NCBI RefSeq assembly: GCF_030123505.1
Contig: NZ_CP126115.1
Span: forward strand, 3,734,001 to 3,798,000
Direction of reading: 5' to 3'
From: Neobacillus sp. YX16
GTDB taxonomy: Bacteria; Bacillota; Bacilli; Bacillales; Cytobacillaceae
DNA length: 64,000 nucleotides
The position numbers and the translations under genes are program-made. Of this stretch, positions 44,996 through 53,292 are shown one piece after another (the stretch's first letter is position 1; every line of letters starts with the position of its first letter). The notes below the pieces were generated by a model. The model did no database searches and was not told the DNA's origin. It worked only from the letters and a program-made list of their open reading frames with translations.

Positions 44996-45027
44996 TTGAG
45001 GGTGGGATAAATGTATTCCACCCTCAA
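44996..45027 (+). other. Stem-loop between genes C and D of the Asn/Asp-rich cluster
   Basis: TTGAGGGTGG and CCACCCTCAA are perfect complements around 12 bases, but no T-run follows. It may be a processing or mRNA-stability element that sets different levels for C and D. Confidence 0.55.
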
Positions 45028-45036
45028 TAAGGATAG

Positions 45037-45408
45037 GTGGAAATAATGGATAAATACAGAGGTAGGAACAGGAAAATCCTTCCTGGTTGGCAAAATTCAA
45101 GGACAAATAATAACACCTCTGAATCGCTTTCTCTCGAAAAAGATGATGTAAGGATTAACAGTGAAAACATTAATACGATAGGACAAAGTGGCAATTCTGA
45201 TGTAGATGTGCAAGTAGAAGTATTTGTTGATACGACTCCAATTGCATTTGCCATCCTTACTTCCCTGCTCGCAACTAAACAATTGACTGTGGAAGAGTTT
45301 AATGAAGCCGTTAGGCGTCTTGAAAATCTTACCCAAGATAGAGATTTTAATGCCACTTCATTTATTCCTAATAATGTTTCAGATGTGAAATTATTTAGAA
45401 GAAATTAG
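45037..45408 (+). CDS. Cluster gene D, larger companion with helical C-terminal region
   Basis: A 123-residue protein. The first 75 residues share style with genes A-C (basic start MDKYRGRNRKILPGWQ, then INTIGQSGNSDVDVQVEVFV). The rest is different: a hydrophobic helix TTPIAFAILTSLLATKQLT and a charged helix VEEFNEAVRRLENLTQDRD. The Ser/Asn-Val alternation before a hydrophobic helix faintly recalls the CotX/CotV spore-coat domain, but the match is too weak to assign. It is last in the cluster and is followed by a terminator, so it may be an adaptor or anchor for A-C (inference). Confidence 0.65.
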   Translation: MEIMDKYRGRNRKILPGWQNSRTNNNTSESLSLEKDDVRINSENINTIGQSGNSDVDVQVEVFVDTTPIAFAILTSLLATKQLTVEEFNEAVRRLENLTQDRDFNATSFIPNNVSDVKLFRRN

Positions 45409-45412
45409 AGAT

Positions 45413-45441
45413 GAGTGGATTATTTGTTCCACTCTTTTTTA
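45413..45441 (+). terminator. Terminator of the Asn/Asp-rich cluster
   Basis: GAGTGGA and TCCACTC pair around 8 bases, followed by six T; directly after gene D. Confidence 0.82.
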
Positions 45442-45552
45442 AGTTATTATATCGTTTATTTAGCCGAAATGTGAAAAGCTAATCCTATATAGAAGTACAA
45501 TAAACGGTAAATAGGTTGCAAATAGATACAATACCCAATTTCATTAGGCATT

Positions 45553-46272
45553 TTATGTAATATTTAAAATATGTTCTTTTAATTGCTCTATCGATACATA
45601 CTCTCCATTTTCTTTTCGATGAAGCATCACATGGCAGTTCGGGCAAACAGGGATTAAATCTTTTATTGGATCTACTATATAGTCTTATTGTATCTCATGA
45701 AGTGGCTTAATATGGTGGACATGAATAAAATCTTTTCCTACTACTCCATATGTCTTTTCAAAATCTAAATCACATATCTGACATTGTACTCCAAAATGAT
45801 TCATCATTGCTTACGAGCGATAGGATTGCGTTCATATACATTTACTACAACCTTTTACGCGTTCCTTCTTCTAAAGTATCAAAGACTTCATCTGGATAAT
45901 ACCCTTCTGTTAAATCTTGTTCAAAGAATGATATAATATAATCCCGAAGTTCCCCTGTCAATTTCCTCGAACCTTGAATATTCCCTTTTAAACCATGTTC
46001 TCTTAATTTTTAAAGAGATAATGCATTTGTATCAACTTCGTCTACAAAGCGAATACGCGTATATTCCCTTTCTTTCGATTCCTCCAATTTCTTTTCATCC
46101 TTCCAAAATGTTTGATTATGGGTAGTATCATTTTTTTGTACTAACCCTTCTACTACTTCAACTTTATAGCGGACTTTTTTGATTTACCTGAAATATACAA
46201 GAAAAATATATCTCCTTTTTCATACTTAAAAGAGCGTCTCCAAACTAATGTTTCGTACCGATTAAATGCACT
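45553..46272 (-). pseudogene. Decayed modification-dependent restriction gene (EVE-like plus HNH endonuclease)
   Basis: Coding traces run over 700 bases in shifting frames with several stops. At the 5' side AFNRYETLVWRRSFKYEKGD and IFFLYISGKSKK, then after a frameshift KVRYKVEVVEGLV, look like an EVE/PUA modified-base-binding domain. The middle reads LREHGLKGNIQGSRKLTG. The 3' side is an HNH domain: GVQCQICDLDFEKTYGVVGK, HVHHIKPLHEIQ (then TAA), DLIPVCPNCHVMLHRKENGE. At least two frameshifts and three stops make it non-functional. The architecture is that of McrA-like enzymes attacking modified DNA. Confidence 0.75.
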
Positions 46273-46385
46273 TTAGAAATTTTATGCAAAAGGATTGAAA
46301 CCTGATAAAAGGAAAACTATCATCATATCTAGATAGATAAAATATGAGGGGAAAAAAGTAATTAGAATAAAGGGGGAATTTAAGA

Positions 46386-47099
46386 ATGACGGAAATAAAA
46401 GATTGGAAAAATGGTGCTCTTGGACAAAAATTCATCGCTTCATTTAGCGGAGGAAAAGATAGTGTCTTAGCACTATATAAAGCTATGAAGGTAGGAGAAG
46501 CGGTTGGACTGATTGTCATGCTGGAGGAAGAAGGAAAACGTTCGAGATCCCATGGAATACCGCCGGAGCTTATACGTGCCCAAGCTAAATCCATTGGTTT
46601 GCCTGTATATACTGCAGCTGCAAGTTGGACGGATTATGAAAAAGTATTTATGAGCCTTTTAGAAAAATCTAAAAACCAAGGAGCAGAAGTGTTAGTAACG
46701 GGTGACTTGGATATGCCTGCTCATGGCTGTTGGCATGATAAGGTTACGCAAAATGCTGGATTAAAGCTTGGGATGCCTCTATGGGAAATGAATCATCTCG
46801 AAGCTGTTGAAGAGTTCATTAATCTAGGATTTTTAACGATCATTGTAACGGTAAATTTATCGTTGGGAATGCGAGAAGACGATTTAGGGAAAAGGTTAAC
46901 CAATGAATTCGTGAAGGAACTTGTAGAACGTGGAATTGACCCCTGTGGTGAAGGTGGAGAGTTTCACACCACAGTAATAGATGGACCCATTTTTAAACAT
47001 CCTATTCCCGTTCGTAAATGTGCGATTTTTAGGATTGGGGAATATGCTTTTATGCCTTTGGAGCTGGATAAGACAGCTGATGATATGGGTAACTTTTAA
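46386..47099 (+). CDS. Dph6-family ATP pyrophosphatase (diphthine-ammonia-ligase-like)
   Basis: A 237-residue adenine-nucleotide alpha-hydrolase. The PP-loop is SFSGGKDSVLALYKAM (residues about 17-32); LVTGDLDMPAHGCWHDKVTQ and GIDPCGEGGEFHTTVIDGPI are family hallmarks. In eukaryotes and archaea this family amidates diphthine on EF-2, but bacteria lack diphthamide, so the bacterial role is unknown and probably another ATP-dependent amidation. Upstream GGGGGAATTTAAGA precedes the ATG. Monocistronic. Confidence 0.85.
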   Translation: MTEIKDWKNGALGQKFIASFSGGKDSVLALYKAMKVGEAVGLIVMLEEEGKRSRSHGIPPELIRAQAKSIGLPVYTAAASWTDYEKVFMSLLEKSKNQGAEVLVTGDLDMPAHGCWHDKVTQNAGLKLGMPLWEMNHLEAVEEFINLGFLTIIVTVNLSLGMREDDLGKRLTNEFVKELVERGIDPCGEGGEFHTTVIDGPIFKHPIPVRKCAIFRIGEYAFMPLELDKTADDMGNF

Positions 47100-47129
47100 A
47101 GAAGACTTCCATCAGTGAGGACTTCATTT

Positions 47130-47262
47130 ACTTGGTCTGGTGACAATTCACCATTTACTAATGCTCCTAAAGCTTTTTGGGGTGGATACTCTGGTTACTT
47201 CCAAGACTCTGATGGACATCTTTGGGATAGTATGGAATCCACATTGGGAAATCACTGAATAA
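47130..47262 (+). pseudogene. C-terminal remnant of a VOC-family gene
   Basis: WSGDNSPFTNAPKAFWGGYS followed by GYFQDSDGHLW, then after a one-base frame change IVWNPHWEIT and a stop. This is the last strand pair of a glyoxalase-fold protein (pattern DxDGHxWE). No start and no N-terminal half are present. Confidence 0.6.
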
Positions 47263-47418
47263 GAAAATTAATATAATGGTTCTTTTCTGTAGAAGCTTTG
47301 ATTATTTCCAATTAAATCATTCAGGCTCAGAGCATTAGCCCTGAGCCTTCTATGATTAGTATAAAATGTTTATGACAATTCTTCATATTGTCTACTTAGT
47401 AGGAATTTCCCCATAAAG

Positions 47419-47835
47419 TTATCCTTGATTAAGTGCACTTTCGTCCATAAAAACGATTTCCCAGATATGACCGTCAATGTCCTGAAAGCCCCATCCATAC
47501 ATAAAACCATGATCTTGAGGGTCGCTATAGGATTTTCCACCAGATGACAATGCCTTACTAACTAACTCATCTACTTGTTCCCGACTTTCAGCTGATAAGC
47601 AGAAAATCGCTTCGGCATAAGTAGTAGTATCCGCAATTTCCTTCTTGGTAAACCCATTGAAACGTTCTTCTACCATGATCAAAGCAAAGATATTGTCATA
47701 GATAATCATACAAGATGTGGTCTCATCAGAGAATTGTGGGTTGAACTCAAAACCTAATTCCTTGAAAAAGTTGGTTGACTTGTTTATGTCTTTCACAGGT
47801 AGATTGATAAAGATATTTTTGGATTGAAATGCCAT
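47419..47835 (-). CDS. VOC-family protein (YaeR/PhnB-type)
   Basis: A 138-residue glyoxalase-fold protein: IFINLPVKDINKSTNFFKEL, ALIMVEERFNGFTKKEIADT and the closing DPQDHGFMYGWGFQDIDGHI with WEIVFMD, which holds the metal-binding Glu. This subgroup (extradiol dioxygenase-like) is widespread and functionally unassigned. The ATG at 47835 lies 7 bases after AGGAGGTG. A remnant of a related gene lies 160 bases away on the other strand. Confidence 0.83.
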   Translation of the reverse strand: MAFQSKNIFINLPVKDINKSTNFFKELGFEFNPQFSDETTSCMIIYDNIFALIMVEERFNGFTKKEIADTTTYAEAIFCLSAESREQVDELVSKALSSGGKSYSDPQDHGFMYGWGFQDIDGHIWEIVFMDESALNQG

Positions 47836-47948
47836 TTTTATCACCTCCTGCTGATACTATCACAAGCAATATAACCCAGTCAAAATGCTAAAACTAACGT
47901 TTTTTAAGGAGAGTTGCCCTTTTTGTCTAAAATAGTCTTTTTACCAAG

Positions 47949-47987
47949 ATTTCATTTCCATATTTCATTTCCATATTTCATTTTCAT
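47949..47987. repeat. 13-bp tandem repeat, three copies
   Basis: ATTTCATTTCCAT occurs twice exactly and a third time with one change (T for C). Located in a non-coding gap; copy number may vary between strains. Confidence 0.8.
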
Positions 47988-48015
47988 CCTAAACCCAGTC
48001 AAATCAACAATAAGA

Positions 48016-48047
48016 AACAGTCCAATTCTTCCGTGAATTAGACTGTT
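48016..48047 (-). terminator. Terminator downstream of phaC
   Basis: AACAGTCCAATTC and GAATTAGACTGTT pair with one mismatch around 6 bases; TTTCTTATT follows on the minus strand. It is 100 bases after the phaC stop. Confidence 0.65.
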
Positions 48048-48146
48048 AATAGGTTATCTTTTACCATTTTGTATCCGAAAATCGAACCTGTTAAAATTCA
48101 ATAGACTAAGTTTTTTTCATTTTTGGTTCTGCAGCATCATTTTTGA

Positions 48147-49211
48147 TTAATTTACTTTTGTAGAACGGACCGACAACCAAGGATCAATCGCAAAAGCAAA
48201 CTGACCGGTTAGGCACAGAGATACATGCCCTGCCTCTACATGCTGATAGGCTTTATCTTCACTTGATATTAGGTCCATGATTGGAAGGCTTTGAGATTCT
48301 AACACCAATTCATCCCTTGTGGATGTAATCACTAATGTACTACATTTAATATTGGTTAAATCCACCTTCTGACCGTCTATCTTCATTTCACCTTTTACAA
48401 GCTTGTTATCTTTGTATAATTCATTCATCATTTGCTTAAATGCTGCACCCGAAAACGTAACGGCATCTTTCATCCATTTGTCCATATTCCGCCACTTATC
48501 CACATATTTTTGATCGTGAGCACGGGTGACCAGGTTAATGGTTGGTCCGATGTTAAACCCCTGCAGCGCCATAAAGATTGCATATAAAAACTCTGATGGA
48601 ATCACTTCGTAAGCATCTGCAAACCGGTCAAAATTGATTGTCCCGTTTTGGAGTGCTTTAACCCATTTATTTGGAACAATAGCGTCGCTGTAGTCAATTG
48701 GAACTGCTGCCAGAATGAGATTTTTGATTGGCAAATCGGTTAGTGATGTTAGCATTGCTGAAAGCATTCCACCAATACAGTAGCCCACCAAAGATATTTC
48801 TTCTGCACCAGAATGTCTTATGGCTCGTTTTACCGCAACTTCCAGATAGTCAATAAGGTAGTTATCCAAAGTGAGGTCCTTGTCTTCCAAGCCAGGAGAA
48901 CCCCAATCCAGCAAATAGACATCGTAACCCTGTTTTGTAAGGTTGCCCACGACACTTCCTTCCTCAGAGATATCCAGAATATACGCTTTATTTAATAATG
49001 AATAAACTAAAAACAAAGGGGTGTTATACTTTTTCTCTGATGCAGGGTGATACCACAAAACAGATTTGTTTTTTTTCCAGACAGCTTTTCTAGGTGTAGA
49101 CTTAATATCAGGCTTTGGTTCACTCAATACTTTATAAATAGTGTTCCACCGCTGCTTCTCAGTTTCAAGATTGAGAACAGGGATATTTACTATTGATTTA
49201 ACCTCCATCAT
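48147..49211 (-). CDS. phaC: Class IV polyhydroxyalkanoate synthase subunit PhaC
   Basis: A 354-residue alpha/beta-hydrolase-fold polymerase. The lipase-like box is VGYCIGGM with nucleophile Cys145; catalytic Asp lies in STRDELV near 297 and His in EAGHVSL near 327. It polymerises 3-hydroxyacyl-CoA into storage polyester at granule surfaces. Length and sequence match the Bacillus class IV enzyme, which needs the small partner PhaR. The gene encoding PhaR is directly upstream but carries a frameshift and a stop. GGTGG precedes two adjacent ATG codons. Confidence 0.9.
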   Translation of the reverse strand: MMEVKSIVNIPVLNLETEKQRWNTIYKVLSEPKPDIKSTPRKAVWKKNKSVLWYHPASEKKYNTPLFLVYSLLNKAYILDISEEGSVVGNLTKQGYDVYLLDWGSPGLEDKDLTLDNYLIDYLEVAVKRAIRHSGAEEISLVGYCIGGMLSAMLTSLTDLPIKNLILAAVPIDYSDAIVPNKWVKALQNGTINFDRFADAYEVIPSEFLYAIFMALQGFNIGPTINLVTRAHDQKYVDKWRNMDKWMKDAVTFSGAAFKQMMNELYKDNKLVKGEMKIDGQKVDLTNIKCSTLVITSTRDELVLESQSLPIMDLISSEDKAYQHVEAGHVSLCLTGQFAFAIDPWLSVRSTKVN

Positions 49212-49228
49212 TTATTCCACCTTCACCA

Positions 49229-49710
49229 TTATTTTCTTATCAGAACTGGTTCTTCTTTTTCTTTCTGCAAAAGCTTCTTAATCTCATCAAACTCATTTTG
49301 CATTTTAGTTAATTTAGTAAGCTCCTATGATGCTTTTTGCCATTCCGAGTGGAGATGTTTGGTGAATTCTAAGATTTCAGCAAGCATTTTATTTTGTTCC
49401 TCTGTAGCTAAAGCAAAGCTTTCTTGTAAATTCCAGATTTGCTCTTCAGAATATCTATTTTTTCTTCAGCCTGGATCGTTTGTTTGACTGCATTGGCTAC
49501 ATCATTTTTGGTTGGTAGATTCATATAATTAGCCATTAATTCCCGATTTCTTTTTAACAGCTCTATAAATCTAGAATTTGCCTGAATGCCAACCTTTGTT
49601 ATTTGGATCAATGGGTTGTTATTAAGGGATTGAAATAGTAATCCATTCAAACTTTTTTCCCACATTTCACTTACTTGTCTCAATGAATCATAAGGATTAT
49701 TTTCGGACAT
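49229..49710 (-). pseudogene. phaR: PHA synthase subunit PhaR, frameshift plus nonsense codon
   Basis: From ATG 49710 the frame gives a normal PhaR start (NPYDSLRQVSEMWEKSLNGL) through KQTIQAEEKIDIL, then goes out of frame near 49447-49450. The correct frame continues EEQIWNLQESFALATEEQNK and FTKHLHSEWQKAS, meets a TAG at 49325-49327, and ends ELTKLTKMQNEFDEIKKLL to a TAA at 49229. Two independent lesions suggest true loss of PhaR's C-terminal coiled coil. PhaR is required for class IV synthase activity. Confidence 0.85.
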
Positions 49711-49888
49711 GCTCTCTCACCTCTGTTTTAATATTGATGTACTCCAACTCACACTTTCTAGCTTTTTTACGTCATTCCTCCTCGCATGAATGAATACTCA
49801 TTCATTACCATTTACCTGTATTTTACATTGAATAATAGTAACTTACAATAGAGCAATTCGAAGATTCTGAGAACAATTTTAAAATGTT

Positions 49889-50791
49889 TTAATAGTGCGA
49901 AAACTGCCTTACAAAGTTACCAATTTCTTTCACTGCCTTTTTAGCTTCAGGTAATTTATTGCTTATTTGCCATACATGCCACTTACCTTCCCAGACTTTA
50001 AGATGGACCTCCACTCCCGCCTGTCGGGCTTTATTCGCAAGCAACTCCGCATCGCTTAACAAAATTTCAATACTTCCTACCTGGATGAACATTGGCGGAA
50101 ATCCACTAAAATCAGCAAAAACGGGAGAAATCAATCTATTGTCAAGAGACTCATCAGCTGCATAAGCTTGAGCGGTTTTTCGTACAAGCTCTTCCACTAA
50201 ATACGGATCTTTTTCCCTATTTTCCCTGTAGCTTACACCCGAGCTTGTTAAATCAACCCAGGGAGACAGACATACTAGGGCTGCAGGAAGCGATTCAGAT
50301 AGATCTCTAAGCTCCAACGTGGCTGACACCGATAAGCCCCCTCCTGCAGAATCACCTGCAAAGATGATATTCGAAGAATCATAGCCCTGCTTTAGAAGCC
50401 ATCGATAGATCATGATAGTATCTTCAATGGCTGCGGGAAATGGGTGTTCAGGTGCAAGTCGATATTCCGGCATGAGGACTTTTACACCTGCTTCCATCAT
50501 GATTCTCGCAGCCAGCGATCGATGGGTTTCCGCTGAGCAATAACCATACCCTCCTCCGTGTAAATAAAGAATCACCTTATCTTCTTTTGTTTGATTATTT
50601 AAAATCCACTCAGCGTAAATTCCTTCAATTTGAATTTTTTCAACCTTACAATTTTTCGGCAATTTGGAGAATTTCCGTGCAAATGAATCGATTATCTGTC
50701 TACTTTCCTCAATTTTCTTTTCTTCCAATTTAAGTTTTTTTGCACCTGCTTTTATACCCTTTTTAATAAAATAACTGCTTACACTTGGCAA
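49889..50791 (-). CDS. Alpha/beta hydrolase of the hormone-sensitive-lipase family
   Basis: A 300-residue esterase. Oxyanion-hole motif LYLHGGGYGYCS near residue 79; nucleophile Ser in IFAGDSAGGGLS near 148; acid Asp in MFIQVGSIEILLSDAEL; catalytic His in WEGKWHVWQ near 278. Substrates are usually short-chain esters. The start is a TTG preceded by AGGAGAGG. It may be linked to polyester or fatty-ester turnover because phaRC is adjacent, but that is only context. Confidence 0.87.
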   Translation of the reverse strand: MPSVSSYFIKKGIKAGAKKLKLEEKKIEESRQIIDSFARKFSKLPKNCKVEKIQIEGIYAEWILNNQTKEDKVILYLHGGGYGYCSAETHRSLAARIMMEAGVKVLMPEYRLAPEHPFPAAIEDTIMIYRWLLKQGYDSSNIIFAGDSAGGGLSVSATLELRDLSESLPAALVCLSPWVDLTSSGVSYRENREKDPYLVEELVRKTAQAYAADESLDNRLISPVFADFSGFPPMFIQVGSIEILLSDAELLANKARQAGVEVHLKVWEGKWHVWQISNKLPEAKKAVKEIGNFVRQFSHY

Positions 50792-51138
50792 AACAATCCT
50801 CTCCTTTAATCACAAGAATGAATAACTATTTAGTGAAAAAGTATTTTTCATTTTCCTTTACACCTAATTTTACCAAAAAATGATTTCAGGCGATTGGTCA
50901 CTTTTGATAATTTTTCGGAAAAAGCGCGTTATCAATTAAGTTGAGCCAGGGCTAAGTTATTTCATCCCTTCAAAACTCTGAAAAAGGTAAATATCAAGTA
51001 GGTACAACAAATTACAAATTCATACCGAAAAAATTATCTAATATTCTTAAAAAAATTGTGGTCGTTTAATTCGTTGTGTTATATAATAACTAATAATAAA
51101 CAAACTGTTATATAACATTAAGAAAAGGGGTAATAGTA
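50792..51138. other. Non-coding gap with a probable promoter for the plus-strand gene
   Basis: TGTTATATAATAAC at 51077-51090 and the perfect palindrome TGTTATATAACA at 51106-51117 share a core 29 bases apart. TATAAT within the first is a likely -10 box; the pair may also be an operator. Nothing else recognised. Confidence 0.4.
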
Positions 51139-51462
51139 ATGAACAAAACGGATTCAATCGCACGAAGAATTTTAGGTTGGAAGTTAAACAGATGGGATCG
51201 CTGGTTTGATTATGAAAAAGGTGTTTTCATCCATGATTCTGAATTTCAACCTGAGCAAAACCTTGAACATGCCATGCTAATCGTTAAAAGACTAGAGGAA
51301 TTCGGTTTTACTTTTTCAACAGCAGGAGAATCCGAAGTTAGCTTCAATAACATCCGCGCGAAAGGTGAAACATTATCACAAGCTATTACCAATGCAGCCT
51401 ATTCCATCATTGAACAACACTCCGTCGCCAACACCACTAGAATCTGGAGCACTCTGTGTTAA
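51139..51462 (+). CDS. Small protein with phage-type ABA-sandwich (BC1872-like) domain
   Basis: A 107-residue protein beginning MNKTDSIARRILGWKLNRWD, followed by FIHDSEFQPEQNLEHAMLIV, a beta segment and AITNAAYSIIEQHSV. The layout (catch phrase GW, F/Y acid loop, NLEHAM helix, C-terminal helix with Ala) fits the phage ABA sandwich family PF18066 found in Bacillus and its phages. Function is unknown; origin from a phage is likely. Ribosome site AAAAGGGG. Confidence 0.65.
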   Translation: MNKTDSIARRILGWKLNRWDRWFDYEKGVFIHDSEFQPEQNLEHAMLIVKRLEEFGFTFSTAGESEVSFNNIRAKGETLSQAITNAAYSIIEQHSVANTTRIWSTLC

Positions 51463-51503
51463 CGGGTTTGTGAAATTTATCCATTTTATATTAAAAAGAT
51501 AGC

Positions 51504-51547
51504 AAAAAGAGTCCCAAGACACTTGATTGGTCTCAGGACTCTTTATA
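51504..51547. terminator. Terminator between two converging genes at 51.5 kb
   Basis: AAAGAGTCC...GAC and GTC...GGACTCTTT arms pair with one bulge, with A and T tracts outside. Serves both sides. Confidence 0.78.
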
Positions 51548-51551
51548 TCTA

Positions 51552-52190
51552 TTATTCCGCTTCACCTACAACAGTAAATCTTTCGTTCAGGTGCTTAGGA
51601 TTTTCAACTTCATCTACTACTGCAATCGCAAAGTCAGCATAGCTGATATAACTTTCCCCTTTGGAATTAACAAGAAGGTGATCTTTCCCTGACTGATAAG
51701 ATCTTGTTCTTTTTCCTTCCGCATCAAATACAGCCGAAGGACTAACAAATGTCCATGTTAAGTCAGTTGTATCCTGTAATTCTTGCAAGTTCCTTCCTTG
51801 ACCTTTAGCTGTTGGTTTAACGAAATCCGGAAATTCAGGAGTATCAATTACTCTTACTGTTTTGTTCTCGTCGACAAAAAGACTTCCAGCTCCTCCGACA
51901 ACCATTAATCTTGTATTTGTTCCTTTTAACGCCTCAATTAAAGAATGACCCGCATCCACATGTGCTTGTTCTTCTCCAAGCGGCGCGCCAAAGGCATTAA
52001 TAACAACATCAAACTCACTTAAATCATCAGATGTTAAATCGAATACATTCTTCTCAATGACTGCAATATTTTTATCTTGAAGTTTAGAAGCATTTCTTAC
52101 AATCGCTGTTACGTTATGCCCTCTGCTTCCTGCTTCATTCAAAATTAGACTTCCTGCTTTTCCACTTGCTCCAATAACTGCGATGTTCAT
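51552..52190 (-). CDS. NmrA-like NAD(P)-binding reductase (YwnB/flavin-reductase-like)
   Basis: A 212-residue atypical SDR. The dinucleotide loop is MNIAVIGASGKAGSLILNEA (residues 1-20); VVINAFGAPLGEEQ and LMVVGGAGSLFVDENK follow, and a WTFVSPSAVFDAEGKRT segment lies near 155. Related Bacillus proteins respond to thiol stress. The ATG at 52190 lies behind GGAGGAAATCATT. It is the third gene of a minus-strand block after the CatE-like and LLM proteins, 24 bases after the latter. Confidence 0.84.
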   Translation of the reverse strand: MNIAVIGASGKAGSLILNEAGSRGHNVTAIVRNASKLQDKNIAVIEKNVFDLTSDDLSEFDVVINAFGAPLGEEQAHVDAGHSLIEALKGTNTRLMVVGGAGSLFVDENKTVRVIDTPEFPDFVKPTAKGQGRNLQELQDTTDLTWTFVSPSAVFDAEGKRTRSYQSGKDHLLVNSKGESYISYADFAIAVVDEVENPKHLNERFTVVGEAE

Positions 52191-52214
52191 AATGATTTCC
52201 TCCAATGAAATAAT

Positions 52215-53276
52215 TTAGTTGCTTGTTGCCTTTTTTATCGATGGAACAACCTCAGTTGCCAAAAATTCAATGTTTTTGGCTACTTTATTAAAAGGTAACC
52301 CGCCTATATCCACTTGCGCTAGAAAACGTTTATGGCCAAAAAGCTCATGTTGTTGAAGAACCTTCTCGACAATTTGCTGCGGACTTCCTACGAACAAGGC
52401 AGTATTTGGACTAGCCATATGCTCGAAGTCGGCCCTAGACATCCTTGATCCCATTCCTCTTTGGCGATTCACATAGGACCAATAATTTGAATAATAAGGA
52501 AAGAACTCGTCTTTTGCTTGCTGCGTCGTTTCAGCAATGTATGCATGTCCTGTTACACCCACTTTTAAAACTTCAGGTGAATGACCTGCCTCCATTCCCG
52601 CATTACGGTAAAGGTCCACTAGCGGTTTGAAACGTAATGGGTCTCCCCCTAAAATCGCCAGCGCCATTCCAACCCCAAATCTTCCAGCTCGTACGGCACT
52701 TTCAGGTGTCCCTCCAACACCAATCCAAATCGGTATTTGCTCTTGTATAGGTCGTGGTGAAATTTCTGCATTCCTTAAGGGAGAACGAAAATCACCCGAC
52801 CAACTGACTCTTTCATTTTTATTTAGTTGCAATAGCAATTCCATATGTTCGGTAAAAAGCTCATCATAGTCGTTGGTGCTGTATCCAAACAGCGGGAATG
52901 ATTCTATAAATGCTCCTCGGCCAGCCAAGATTTCTGCACGACCATCTGAGAGCAAATCCAATGTGGCAAAATCCTCGAATAATCGAACCGGGTCAAGCGT
53001 ACTTAACACACTTGTAGTACTTGTTAGTTTAATTCGACTTGTTGCTTGTGCAATAGCAGCTAAAATGACTGCTGGAGAGGAGGAAGCATAATCCAAACGA
53101 TGATGTTCCCCTACCCCAAAAACATCTAGACCTCCTTCATCTGCAAGCTTTGCAGCTTGAATCATTTCCCTCATTCGTTGCTTGGGTGTTATCGTTTCGT
53201 TCGTTAAGGGATCCGGACCGATATCAGCAAGTGTATAAATTCCTATTTCAATGCCGTTATGATTACTAGTAGACAC
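52215..53276 (-). CDS. LLM-class flavin-dependent oxidoreductase
   Basis: A 353-residue luciferase-like TIM-barrel protein: GIEIGIYTLADIGPDPLTNE, GVGEHHRLDYASSSPAVILA and GRAEILAGRGAFIESFPLFG. It belongs to the group annotated as alkanal monooxygenase alpha-chain-like enzymes of unknown substrate and would need FMNH2 or F420-like cofactor supply. Second gene of the HxlR-linked block. AAGGAGGACTCCG precedes the ATG. Confidence 0.85.
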   Translation of the reverse strand: MSTSNHNGIEIGIYTLADIGPDPLTNETITPKQRMREMIQAAKLADEGGLDVFGVGEHHRLDYASSSPAVILAAIAQATSRIKLTSTTSVLSTLDPVRLFEDFATLDLLSDGRAEILAGRGAFIESFPLFGYSTNDYDELFTEHMELLLQLNKNERVSWSGDFRSPLRNAEISPRPIQEQIPIWIGVGGTPESAVRAGRFGVGMALAILGGDPLRFKPLVDLYRNAGMEAGHSPEVLKVGVTGHAYIAETTQQAKDEFFPYYSNYWSYVNRQRGMGSRMSRADFEHMASPNTALFVGSPQQIVEKVLQQHELFGHKRFLAQVDIGGLPFNKVAKNIEFLATEVVPSIKKATSN

Positions 53277-53292
53277 TCGGAGTCCTCCTTAT

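Noticed and set aside
43974..45408. CRISPR-like array in the repetitive 44-45 kb region
   Set aside because: The repeats are coding, in frame, and of unequal length; there are no regular unique spacers.
45409..46385. tRNA or rRNA genes in non-coding stretches of the window
   Set aside because: I looked for cloverleaf-like arms and conserved TΨC sequences in the gaps and saw none.
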